Source: CBDHGY01 sp965263325 | Lineage (GTDB): Bacteria > Pseudomonadota > Alphaproteobacteria > Caulobacterales > Hyphomonadaceae | Assembly: GCA_965263325.1 (NCBI GenBank) | Contig: CBDHGY010000002.1 | Span: 558,001-622,000 of the forward strand | Direction: 5' to 3' | DNA length: 64,000 nucleotides | In this document: one piece after another, positions 44,541 to 53,390 of the stretch | Position numbering within the stretch: the stretch's first letter is position 1 | How the letters are laid out: each line of letters opens with the position of its first letter | Notes under the pieces: generated by a model | Database searches by the model: none | What the model was told of the DNA's origin: nothing | Seen by the model: the letters and a program-made list of their open reading frames with translations, nothing else | Position numbers and translations under genes: made by a program

Positions 44541-46658
44541 ATGGTGCTGAAAAAGATAGCGATGCTAACCGGACTTTCGCTGATTGTCGCTGGTTGTCAG
44601 ACCGGACGCGATACACCTTCCGGCGACGATCCAGACGCTCTTTTTTCGGCTCCGAATTCTTATGTCACAACGAAGGACGATGCCGGTTTAGCGGAGCCCG
44701 TGAGCGATAGCGAAGTCAGCGCAGATGTCACAACTAAAACCATTGAAATTCCCGAAAATAATGTTGTGGATGTTCAGCTTGGCTCCAAATCCGAAACGAA
44801 AATTTCGCTTCCCCGATCAAATGAAAAAATAGACGTAACGACAACATTGATGTCTGTGTCAGAGTTTATCGATTATGGGTTCGGCCAATTGCTAGATGTT
44901 CCCTACAGCGTTGGAGAAGGAATTAGTCAACGCAATGAAAAACTTCGCTTAACAACGGAAGGCCAAATCAAACGCAATGATTTGTACCGGCAAATTGGGC
45001 TCATTCTCAAGCCCTTGCAAATTCATGTAGTGCCTACGGCAGGGACCTATTACATTGTTTCAGAGGCGGAGCTAAAGCAAAAACAACCAATCATCATTCC
45101 GCCAGGTGGGTCGCTTGATGAATTAGATGACGCAAATAGCGTCATCAAATTTGTCAATTTGGATGCCCGGTCGGCGAATGAAATCGATTCGGTTTTGCGC
45201 CAAATTTACACAAAAGATGATCTCGTCATTCAGCCCATTCAGAGCAGCGACACATTAATTTTGAAGGGCTTACTGCGCGATATAGAAGCGGCAAGTTCAT
45301 TGATAGATCTTTTGGACACTCTGGAGTATGCAGGGACGAGTGCCAGAAGAATCTCTCCGCGATATTGGCCAGCAGGTGAACTCGCACGCGAATTGACGCG
45401 CTTACTCTCGGCAGAAGGGTGGCAGACGAGCACAAATGAAATGTTACAGCGCTCGATCCTGATTATACCCGTGAGCTACTCAAATGATATATTCCTGTTT
45501 TCGAGGTCAGAGCAGGGGCTGCAGCGCGCTGTTTATTGGTTCAACGAGCTTGATCGCCCTGCCAGAAAAGGCAATGAAGCCCAGATCAATGTTTATGCGG
45601 TACAAAACGTAGACGCCAAATTGTTAGCTGATACAGTTGGCAGGGTGGTGAGCAATGCTGGTGGATCGTACTCGCCAGATCGTCAAGACGCTTCGTCTAA
45701 CCCGCCCGCTGTTGGCGATGGTTTTCAAACAAGTGCCAGTTTACCAGTCGGAAATTTGGTAGTTGATCCACTATCAAACCAATTAATATTCACCGGAACT
45801 CCTTCTCAATACGAGCAGTTGCTGCCTTTACTTGAACGACTGGATACGCCTCCTGCTGAGGTCGACATTGAAGTTACCGTTGCCGAAATTACTCTAAACG
45901 ATGACACAAGGTATGGAGTAGACTTCTTTATCGACAGCTTGGGCTCCAGCGATGTGGGTGTGACCGTTAACGCCCAAGGTTTGGGCCTCGGATCGGCCGG
46001 AAACAATATTGCGTTGATATCAGGCAATGTTGATGCAGCCATCAACTTTTTTGCTTCAAACAATGTGGTGGATGTGTTGTCCACACCGAGAGTCGTCGCT
46101 CGCTCTGGCGGTTCGGCACAAATTCAGGTCGGCCAAGAAGTTCCCATTATTACGTCGCAGCGCGCAGCAGACGCTCAAAGTGGTGGTGGAACGACTGATA
46201 TACTGCAGTCAGTGGACTATAGATCGACGGGGGTCTTATTGACGATCGAGCCTATCGTATATGGAAGCGACAGAGTTGATCTTTCCATAACACAGGAAGT
46301 TTCAACAGCGATCTCAACAACAACTTCCGAGATTGCAAGCCCAACGATTTCTAATCGTTCGCTATCGACTCAGTTATCGCTCGAAAATGGCCAGACCGCG
46401 GTGATGGGGGGGTTGATCCAAAAATCTGTTACTCGAGATCAAAAGGGAACACCATTATTAAAGGACCTACCGCTGGTTGGACCGGTTTTCCGATCTACGA
46501 CGCTGACCAAAGGCCGGACAGAATTGATCATCTTAATCAGAGCCAATGTTCTGCGCAGCCAAAATGACAAATCCGATTTGACCGAGGAGCTGGTGAAGAA
46601 TTTCAACCGCGCGCTGACTAACTCAAAACAATTGGAAACTTATCGCGGAGAACAGTAG
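44541..46658 (+). CDS. gspD: T2SS secretin GspD, lipoprotein form
   Basis: Outer-membrane channel of the T2SS, about 705 residues. The signal LKKIAMLTGLSLIVAGC ends in a lipobox, so the protein is probably lipidated and may not need a separate pilotin. N0 (VSEFIDYGFGQLLDVPYSV), N1 (IKFVNLDARSANEIDSVLR) and further N domains precede the secretin core (VGQEVPIIT, NGQTAVMGGLI, and PLLKDLPLVGPVF near the C-terminus). I prefer the ATG at 44541 because the ATG at 44529 abuts its AAGG site. Confidence 0.93.
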   Translation: MVLKKIAMLTGLSLIVAGCQTGRDTPSGDDPDALFSAPNSYVTTKDDAGLAEPVSDSEVSADVTTKTIEIPENNVVDVQLGSKSETKISLPRSNEKIDVTTTLMSVSEFIDYGFGQLLDVPYSVGEGISQRNEKLRLTTEGQIKRNDLYRQIGLILKPLQIHVVPTAGTYYIVSEAELKQKQPIIIPPGGSLDELDDANSVIKFVNLDARSANEIDSVLRQIYTKDDLVIQPIQSSDTLILKGLLRDIEAASSLIDLLDTLEYAGTSARRISPRYWPAGELARELTRLLSAEGWQTSTNEMLQRSILIIPVSYSNDIFLFSRSEQGLQRAVYWFNELDRPARKGNEAQINVYAVQNVDAKLLADTVGRVVSNAGGSYSPDRQDASSNPPAVGDGFQTSASLPVGNLVVDPLSNQLIFTGTPSQYEQLLPLLERLDTPPAEVDIEVTVAEITLNDDTRYGVDFFIDSLGSSDVGVTVNAQGLGLGSAGNNIALISGNVDAAINFFASNNVVDVLSTPRVVARSGGSAQIQVGQEVPIITSQRAADAQSGGGTTDILQSVDYRSTGVLLTIEPIVYGSDRVDLSITQEVSTAISTTTSEIASPTISNRSLSTQLSLENGQTAVMGGLIQKSVTRDQKGTPLLKDLPLVGPVFRSTTLTKGRTELIILIRANVLRSQNDKSDLTEELVKNFNRALTNSKQLETYRGEQ

Positions 46659-47137
46659 TGCCAAGCAGCGAGCATGGAGAGGAGGGATTGATTACTGATC
46701 GCTCGATAACCGGCAGTGAGGGGTTTTCTATTATCGAGGCAATAGTGGCCGTAGGAATTCTTGGTTTAGTTTTATTGCCCATTCTATCGCTCCAACGCCA
46801 ATTGCTCGACGGGGCTCAACGTATTGAAAGCAGCCTTATCATATCAAGCATGCGCGAAGAGGCCGAAGCATTTTTACGACATCAGACTTGGGCCGGGTTG
46901 AGGGCAGCTGACTCGGTTACATTTGCGGATTTCGTTTTGTTCTGGGCAATTGATCAGCAGGCGGAATGGAAACCGGTGCAATCTCGAGATGGGATAAAAG
47001 GGCGTTTCGATTTATCCGTCGTGCACCTTTCTTACCGCATTGAGCCCAAAACATCGCTTTCGGCAAGTACCGAAGAAATGTTTTCCTACCGCACGCTTGT
47101 GTGGAAAGAGACCGCGCCGATATTTGATTCGGAGTAG
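46658..47137 (+). CDS. gspI: T2SS minor pseudopilin GspI-like
   Basis: 159 residues with the prepilin site SEG-FSIIEAIVAVG (cleavage after G22, Glu at +5) and a hydrophobic helix through LVLLPILSL, followed by the QR-x-LL-DGAQ pattern seen after the GspI helix. The GTG start overlaps the last base of the gspD stop (TAGTG), giving tight coupling. Named GspI by size and position; distinction from GspJ rests on gene context. Confidence 0.75.
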   Translation: MPSSEHGEEGLITDRSITGSEGFSIIEAIVAVGILGLVLLPILSLQRQLLDGAQRIESSLIISSMREEAEAFLRHQTWAGLRAADSVTFADFVLFWAIDQQAEWKPVQSRDGIKGRFDLSVVHLSYRIEPKTSLSASTEEMFSYRTLVWKETAPIFDSE

Positions 47138-47532
47138 GGGGGCACTGGTATTTTCAGATTGCAGTTTTTTTCGATTTTCGTAGACGCGCTTTGTGTCCTG
47201 TATGAGCTCCGGGTATTTTTTTAACGAGATCCGCTGGAAGCATAAGTCGGCGGAATTCAGAGATATCGCGCACTATATTCTCTTCGCCCCCTCGGAGAAT
47301 GTGTAGGTTACAATAAACAACTCCTCAGCTGGACACGGCAATTCCTATTATGCCCATTAAATACAAGGCGCTAAATGATTAAAGTCACAGGCTGCAGGAA
47401 TCAAGAATTTCATGGAATTATTCGTTGACAAAGCCACGCACTATTGTTCTTTTACGCCTACCGGGCGAAGGGATCCGGCAATAAATTGTTGGGGGCGATA
47501 GTCCTCCCAAATTAAAGTTTTGGAGTTTTATG
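47138..47532 (+). promoter_or_regulatory. Leader region of the 469-residue protein gene
   Basis: A 395-base gap without a gene. At 47425 there is TTGACA; a Caulobacter-like -10 element may overlap CTATTGTT at 47441-47448, but this is weak. A 7-bp hairpin (TTGGGGG / CCTCCCAA with one G-T pair) at 47489-47510 ends 12 bases before the GGAG ribosome site, a position where hairpins often stabilise abundant mRNAs. No other RNA gene is seen. Confidence 0.4.
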
Positions 47533-48939
47533 ATGTTAAAGAAGTTTCTTCTTACGTCTTCTATCGTCGGCCTCATTGCAGGATCGGCAAATGCGTTAGA
47601 GGTTGAGCCATTCGCCGCTGGTGCTGATTTGGCAGGAGAGCCCGTGCTGATAGCCGAAGAGCTAGACTTTGCGGGGGGGGCAGTGTCGAGTACCATCGTG
47701 GGTAACGAAGTGCGAGTTGCTTTCTTTCCTTCGGGCGGCACGTTTCCAACAGGCAACGTCCTCCTTCGAGCCCAAGTTACCGGGGGCACGTTTGATGGTG
47801 CATTAACAGGGGCTGAGGTCACTACTGCAGGGACATCCGTTATTTCTTCAGATGGCGCTGATGGCGGCACTGCCGTCACTTTTCTCCTGAGTGACGTCTC
47901 GACTTGCGCAGGCCCAGTTGCAACTGCGAACTGTACTGTTTCGCTTCCACTCGAACTGGATGGCAACGATGTGACGATTGCCCTTGGCTTGCAGACTGAC
48001 GCAGGTGCTCCAATCGATAACTCATCGAATACAAGTCTTGTTTCAACTCAGGTAGTGGATGTTGCGACTGCTTGGGATATTTCATTTGCTCCAGATACAG
48101 GTGATACTACGGCGACACTTGCGAGCTTGTTTACTGCGCTAGATGTGGCAGGTGACGCAGATCTCGGAGACGTGATTGTCGGTGTAAATGCTGTTGATTT
48201 CGGTGGCGGCGATCGGACTGTAAATAGAGATCTAGCTGGTAACGACGTAGACGGTACTGACGTCCTTGATACTGAGATTATCGTCTCAGGTTTCATGGAT
48301 GCTTACGATCCGGTCGTGGCACCGGCTGGTGGATCGTTTGATATTGGTGCTGCTGGCGGCGAGACTGTAGATAGCGCAGCTGATACGGCAACTGAGGAGT
48401 TTTTGGCTGCAGCTGGCTTGGCCACTTTTGCGGTTGGCATTACTCCAGATACAACGTCAGCAATCCAGCGTTCTAGCTATAGTGCAACAGTTACTGTTAC
48501 GCCAGCAGTTGCTTCTCCACTTACCGCAGGCGCTACTGCAACTGGTTCGTTACAATCGGTTGATCGGGATGGCACTCAGGTGGTTTTCCCTTGGACTCAA
48601 AGTCAAACTCAGGGTGCTGTTTCAGGAACCACTAGCGTGTTCCGGATTGGTAACCTCGACACGACAGCAGCGGGTGCAGTGTTTGTTGAAGTTAAGAACT
48701 CATCCGACTCAGCCTATGTAAACCCAGGCATCGTACAGGTTGATACCAGCATTCCGGCTTCAGGAGAGATTACTGTTAATTCCAGCGATCTCGAAGGGTT
48801 GGTTGGCGATTACTCACGCGGTGACATCGAGTTTACGGTTGAGGCTCAACCTGGTACCCTCACTGGGCGTCAGTTTGTTGTCCGCAATGGCAACATCCAG
48901 CAGGTTAGCGGCGGTAATCTTTCAGAAGATTTGAACTAA
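47533..48939 (+). CDS. Sec-exported protein, candidate T2SS cargo or surface protein
   Basis: I do not recognise the family. 468 residues with a clear Sec signal peptide (LKKFLLTSSIVGLIAGSANA, cleavage before LE). The mature part is Thr/Ser/Val/Gly/Asp-rich with beta-strand-like alternation, no RTX repeats, and a single Cys pair (STCAGPVATANCTV) that could be a disulfide. Composition resembles S-layer or adhesin-like beta-sandwich proteins. It lies between gspI and gspJ, has its own leader hairpin and strong terminator, and is therefore a monocistronic, probably highly expressed gene. T2SS cargo status is inferred only from position and signal peptide. The second ATG is chosen for better spacing to GGAG. 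Confidence 0.8.
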   Translation: MLKKFLLTSSIVGLIAGSANALEVEPFAAGADLAGEPVLIAEELDFAGGAVSSTIVGNEVRVAFFPSGGTFPTGNVLLRAQVTGGTFDGALTGAEVTTAGTSVISSDGADGGTAVTFLLSDVSTCAGPVATANCTVSLPLELDGNDVTIALGLQTDAGAPIDNSSNTSLVSTQVVDVATAWDISFAPDTGDTTATLASLFTALDVAGDADLGDVIVGVNAVDFGGGDRTVNRDLAGNDVDGTDVLDTEIIVSGFMDAYDPVVAPAGGSFDIGAAGGETVDSAADTATEEFLAAAGLATFAVGITPDTTSAIQRSSYSATVTVTPAVASPLTAGATATGSLQSVDRDGTQVVFPWTQSQTQGAVSGTTSVFRIGNLDTTAAGAVFVEVKNSSDSAYVNPGIVQVDTSIPASGEITVNSSDLEGLVGDYSRGDIEFTVEAQPGTLTGRQFVVRNGNIQQVSGGNLSEDLN

Positions 48940-48960
48940 GCTAATTTGTTTTTTAGAGGA

Positions 48961-48990
48961 AAGGGCCCCTTATATAGGGGCCCTTTTTTT
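48961..48990 (+). terminator. Strong rho-independent terminator
   Basis: AAGGGCCCCT-TATAT-AGGGGCCCTT followed by a run of seven Ts: a 10-bp GC-rich stem with a small loop. It ends the transcript of the 469-residue protein gene, 22 bases after its stop. The best terminator in the window. Confidence 0.92.
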
Positions 48991-49024
48991 ATTAGTATCG
49001 AGTAAAAGAGTATAGTCAGGTCCA

Positions 49025-50461
49025 ATGCCTAATATTTACGAAGATCCTAAAAGGGTTGAAGAAATGACCCGGAACGGTGAACACAGAGATGTCATCGGCG
49101 GTCTGTGGGATGAGATGGGCGTCTGGCAATTCGAATTCTGCAAAGACCGCGGCCTGAATTCGAGCGACATTTTCCTGGATATTGGTTGCGGGAGTTTTCG
49201 AGGTGGCGTGCACTTTGCGCGTTATCTGCAACCAGCTCACTATTTCGGTGTGGACGCACATGCGGTACTACTGGATGCTGGATACGAAAGAGAGCTAGTC
49301 CCGCGAGGCCTTGATTCGCGCGTGCCCCGTAGTAATTTGTTGGAAACTCAGGTGTTCGAGTTTGAACGTTTCGATCGCAAGTTTGACTTTGTGTTGGCTC
49401 AATCGGTTTTCACGCACCTTCCGCTGAACATGATATCACTATGTCTATCAAATCTCAGCAAGGTGTTGACGGATGGTGCCCGCTTCTTCGCGACCTTCTT
49501 TAAGGTCGGTGAAGACGTTGATTTAAGCCAAAGTGTTGATAGAGGAAATGGCATTACAAGCCGATTTCATTCCAATCCCTATCACTACAGATTGAGTGAT
49601 TTTGACAGAATGGCCCGTGATTTGCCATTCGATTTGTTTTTTCACGATGATGCCCTCCATCCACGTGGCCACTCCATCGTGGAGTTCAGATTTACAGGTA
49701 AGCCGGGAGGGGTAGTTGAGAATAGTGAAACGCGATCATTGAGTCCTGGCGAAGCTTTAGGTTTGAGAGCAGGTGCGGATCATTACCGTGCATATGTTGG
49801 TCCGCCGCGCCGGTTCGATTTCATGAGTTCGACACAGTTTGCTTTATTGCATTCCATGGGACTACGGGACGAGGACTATGTTCTTGATGTTGGGTGCGGA
49901 TCACTACGACTGGGACGGTTATTGATACCATTTTTGCTCGAGGGACGATATTTTGGTGTCGACCCCAATGGCTGGTTGATTGAAGAAGGAATTGCCAAAG
50001 AACTCGGCCGGGATGCCATTAGTTTAAAGAAGCCGCGTTTTTCAAATACCGGCGATTTTGATGTTTCAGAATTCGGACAGCCATTTGATTATATTATAGC
50101 TCAATCTGTTGCAACGCACACAGGCCCAGACTTGATTGGGAAATTATTCGATTGCGCTCAGCGCTCACTGTCTGATGACGGCTATTTCCTGTTTTCTTAT
50201 ATTCGAGATGACGCAGCATCAGAACCCGATGATGGTTGGCACTATCCAGCGTGCGTCGAGTATAGTCTGACGCGTCTTGTTTCTGAGCTATCGGCGCGCG
50301 GGCTTGCAGCTAAACCATTGCCATGGTTCCATCCCGCTGCGTCTTGGATCGTCGCCGCAAAAAATGCGAACTATCTTCCATCGGAAGAATTGGCTCGTAA
50401 CCTTAGTGGATATGTCTATGAACGCCCTACTTCAGATAAGGGCTATGTTACAAAGAAATAA
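49025..50461 (+). CDS. Tandem double SAM methyltransferase
   Basis: 478 residues containing two class I methyltransferase domains of the same type. The first has LDIGCGSFRGG (near 52) and the acidic GVDAHAVL, with LAQSVFTHLP as the motif IV region. The second has LDVGCGSLRLGRLL (near 290), GVDPNGWL and IAQSVATHTG. The copies clearly arose by duplication and both keep the glycine-rich SAM loop, so both may be active. Ribosome site AGG is 5 bases before the ATG. The next gene starts 3 bases after its stop, so the two form an operon that also includes gspJ. Confidence 0.85.
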   Translation: MPNIYEDPKRVEEMTRNGEHRDVIGGLWDEMGVWQFEFCKDRGLNSSDIFLDIGCGSFRGGVHFARYLQPAHYFGVDAHAVLLDAGYERELVPRGLDSRVPRSNLLETQVFEFERFDRKFDFVLAQSVFTHLPLNMISLCLSNLSKVLTDGARFFATFFKVGEDVDLSQSVDRGNGITSRFHSNPYHYRLSDFDRMARDLPFDLFFHDDALHPRGHSIVEFRFTGKPGGVVENSETRSLSPGEALGLRAGADHYRAYVGPPRRFDFMSSTQFALLHSMGLRDEDYVLDVGCGSLRLGRLLIPFLLEGRYFGVDPNGWLIEEGIAKELGRDAISLKKPRFSNTGDFDVSEFGQPFDYIIAQSVATHTGPDLIGKLFDCAQRSLSDDGYFLFSYIRDDAASEPDDGWHYPACVEYSLTRLVSELSARGLAAKPLPWFHPAASWIVAAKNANYLPSEELARNLSGYVYERPTSDKGYVTKK

Positions 50462-50464
50462 GTA

Positions 50465-52366
50465 TTGACCCAGTCTGTGTTCTTCATTTGCGGCATGCAC
50501 CGCAGCGGTACATCCTTGCTGGCCAAAATGATTAAGGACGCCGGTATTGCCATTCCAGAGCCGGTACTTCCAGGCAATGACGACAATCCGGAAGGTTACT
50601 GGGAAACGCGATCGGTTGTAACGCTGAACAATAGTATGTTGTCATCAATTGGCTTAGACTGGCGTGACCATTCGCCAATCTCCAAAAACCAGATGGCTCA
50701 TTTGATTCAGACAAATATCATTGCTGCACAAAACATACTCGCGAATGTGAACGCCGCGAAGTTCGCGATCAAGGATCCGCGCCTATGTAGGTTGTTGCCA
50801 GTGTGGCTCGCCGCTGCAAGGAAACTGAAGCTTAAAGTGAAAATTGTTGCTGTGCTTCGGCCAGCAATTGACGTAGCGAAATCCTTGTTTCGACGCACTC
50901 AAGATGAGCGGTTCAAAGCTGCTGGTATTGCAAATCCTATAAAATCTAAGCTCCTTTGGCTAAGATATAATCTGGATCTCATAAAGTATAGTCAATCATG
51001 TGATTGCAGCTGGGTTGAATTCAGCGATCTATTTGGAAACACGTATTCGCTCAAGACGATACTTGAGGCAGACACATCTCATTCCAAGCAATATTTTGAT
51101 GAACCGAAGCCTTCGCTCTCTTGTGAGGCGGGGCAGGGGAGTATTTTCCAGCGAACATATGAACTCATTTCTCAGGGGACTGACAAGTCCGGGGAAATGA
51201 TCACTGATTTAGATAATCGATTTGAGGCATACTGTGCAGATGGATCTCAGATAGATGGCCCCGAAATTGTAATTCAAGCTCGGAATCTAGGCCACGAATT
51301 TAGAGGCGTTATCGGCTTTCTTTCGGGCGCACCCGAATCCAAAGGACACATTTATAGGATACACAACCGCATCGAAGGCCTTATCAACACGAACTATGCG
51401 ACGTTTGAATTTAGCGAGGATTGTGGAGGGTTGGAGGAAATTGTAGATGTTTGCGACTGCATATTTATGTTTCGCATTGAGGCAAGTGCATGGCTAAATC
51501 GCCTAACCACTATGGCGCGGACCCATAACGTCAAAACAGTTTATGATATCGACGACTTGATTTTCTTACCCGAATTTATGACCGAAAAATTTCTGGCATT
51601 TCTGTCAACCAAGACGTTAGACGAAAGGGAGAGATGGAAAGAAAAATCGTGCCTCTATCAAAAAGCCATGAAATCTTCTGACGCAGCTTTTGTGTCAACA
51701 CGTCCATTAGCGTTATATGCAGAGCGAGTTGCGAACAAGGTATATGTTGTGCCGAATGGACTCAGCTTTAATCGGCTCCGAGACCATTCGAGCATTCCTG
51801 AAAGAAATTCCGAAATAATCACCATAGGCTTTGCATCAGGCACAGCAACTCATGACCGAGACTTCGCCTTGGTTGTGCCAGCATTAAGAGAAATTTTGAC
51901 GAAATACCAAAATGTAAATCTCAAAATCATTGGTCACCTCAGTGACCAACTGCTAGCGCCCCTAAAGTTTGACGGAAACAAGGTTTCTGTGAAGTCGACT
52001 GTTCCATTTAGCAATTTCCCTGAAGCTTTGAGCGACTTCGATATAAACATTGCCCCGCTGGAGTTAAACAATCCGTTTTGCAATTGTAAAAGCCAATTAA
52101 AGTACTTTGAAGCAGCGTTAGTCGGCGTTCCCACAATCGCTAGCTCGACTGAGCCGTTTAAATCCGCAATCACGACTGGCGTGAACGGATATTTGGCTGA
52201 AAGTCACAATGACTGGGTTACTCATCTTTCTACTCTTATAGAAGATGCAAAGCACAGACAGTACATCGGCGCAGCTGCTAGAAAGCATGCGCTTGAAGAC
52301 TTTGGCCCACAAAAACTGAAAATCAGCTTTGAGAACGCACTATCTAACATCGTTTTGGATGATTGA
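50465..52366 (+). CDS. Sulfotransferase-glycosyltransferase fusion
   Basis: 633 residues, TTG start. Residues 1-230 are a sulfotransferase (GMHRSGTSLL loop at 10-19, DNPEGYWE, IKDPRLCRLLPVW, VLRPAIDVAKSL), nearly the same type as the N-terminus of the sulfotransferase-TPR protein at 33033. Residues ~245-633 are a GT-B glycosyltransferase with YDIDDLIF near 360, VVPNGLSF, FASGTATHDRDF and a donor-site CNCKSQLKYFEAALVGVP. The same C-terminal type is found in the 811-residue protein. Sugar addition and sulfation are thus physically linked. gspJ follows 3 bases after the stop. Confidence 0.86.
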   Translation: MTQSVFFICGMHRSGTSLLAKMIKDAGIAIPEPVLPGNDDNPEGYWETRSVVTLNNSMLSSIGLDWRDHSPISKNQMAHLIQTNIIAAQNILANVNAAKFAIKDPRLCRLLPVWLAAARKLKLKVKIVAVLRPAIDVAKSLFRRTQDERFKAAGIANPIKSKLLWLRYNLDLIKYSQSCDCSWVEFSDLFGNTYSLKTILEADTSHSKQYFDEPKPSLSCEAGQGSIFQRTYELISQGTDKSGEMITDLDNRFEAYCADGSQIDGPEIVIQARNLGHEFRGVIGFLSGAPESKGHIYRIHNRIEGLINTNYATFEFSEDCGGLEEIVDVCDCIFMFRIEASAWLNRLTTMARTHNVKTVYDIDDLIFLPEFMTEKFLAFLSTKTLDERERWKEKSCLYQKAMKSSDAAFVSTRPLALYAERVANKVYVVPNGLSFNRLRDHSSIPERNSEIITIGFASGTATHDRDFALVVPALREILTKYQNVNLKIIGHLSDQLLAPLKFDGNKVSVKSTVPFSNFPEALSDFDINIAPLELNNPFCNCKSQLKYFEAALVGVPTIASSTEPFKSAITTGVNGYLAESHNDWVTHLSTLIEDAKHRQYIGAAARKHALEDFGPQKLKISFENALSNIVLDD

Positions 52367-52369
52367 ACT

Positions 52370-53002
52370 GTGAAGAGTTGCGACCGAAGTACTGAAAGAG
52401 GCTTTTCACTAGTTGAAGTACTAATCTCGCTCGCAATTGCATCTCTCCTAACCGTAGGCATATTTAGTTCGCTCGGCACACAGCTAGAACAGTTATCTCG
52501 CCTAGATGGAGTTCTTTCCTCGGATCTTGAAAAAGTTCGCACCCGGCGAATGTTGAGTTCAACCATAGGAATGTCATTGCCGGCATATTCCAATGAAAAA
52601 AATATGGCGTTTCAGGGAAGTGCTCAACGCATATCGGGATCCATACCAACAGACCCCAGTAATTTGAAATGGGGCTTAACTGCGTACGAAATTTTGATAA
52701 CAACTGACGATGAAAAAAGCAGATTGCAATTGATACTGAACGGAGTTGAATTTTCCAAAATTGATATCGACGAGAAAATTCAATTTTCTTTTTACTCCAA
52801 CAGTGGTCAGCGTTATTCTGAGTGGCCAATACCAGTAATCGGCGCTGGGCAGAACAATCTCAGTCAAGTGCTTACCTCTGCGGAAAATTTACCATCTCTG
52901 GTGACGCTTGAAGTTATTTCTGAAGCACCCAAAGTTTTTACGAGTGTACCCATACAACAAAGCTACACGCTGCCAATTCGATCCAAAGATATTATGGACT
53001 AA
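52370..53002 (+). CDS. gspJ: T2SS minor pseudopilin GspJ-like
   Basis: 210 residues, the size of GspJ. The prepilin motif RG-FSLVEVLISLAIASLL has cleavage after G11 and Glu at +5 (E16), followed by ~190 residues of periplasmic domain ending QQSYTLPIRS. It starts at GTG, 3 bases after the fusion gene, and is co-transcribed with the methyltransferase and the sulfotransferase-glycosyltransferase. It completes the G-H-I-J-K pseudopilin set although 5.2 kb from gspI. Confidence 0.8.
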   Translation: MKSCDRSTERGFSLVEVLISLAIASLLTVGIFSSLGTQLEQLSRLDGVLSSDLEKVRTRRMLSSTIGMSLPAYSNEKNMAFQGSAQRISGSIPTDPSNLKWGLTAYEILITTDDEKSRLQLILNGVEFSKIDIDEKIQFSFYSNSGQRYSEWPIPVIGAGQNNLSQVLTSAENLPSLVTLEVISEAPKVFTSVPIQQSYTLPIRSKDIMD

Positions 53003-53390
53003 ACAAGGCACAATCAATGAAGCCAACGCATAACCATGACGCCTCATTGATCACATCCGCTCAGATCAAGTTATAAATCAAGCAGAGTCTTATCGAATAT
53101 GGTGATAGGATAAACAAGTCCGGCGGTTACAATCAAAAGTTATGGCTTAAGCCTTCGGCGGCGCATTGGTTTGCAAACAAATACGCGATTTGCGTTAACA
53201 CATTAATCGCCGCGCTTAGAGCTAAATAACGTCGCCAATTACGTGCAGATAAAAGCGAATATCAACACTAAGACACAGCCAAATTAAGTAGAGACTAGGT
53301 ATTTAGTGAGGCGCATAAAACTCGACCATTTAGTCGTATAATCATCATTATGGGAAATAATAATATGCGGAGTGTGCAGCTTTAGAATTA
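53003..53390. other. Intergenic region at the accessory/core boundary
   Basis: 388 bases without a recognisable gene, RNA or strong terminator. AT-rich in the right half. CAATGAAGC and GCCTCATTG near the left end form an imperfect inverted repeat (8 of 9) that could be a weak terminator for gspJ. It separates the secretion/glycan region from the core genes on the right. Confidence 0.4.
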
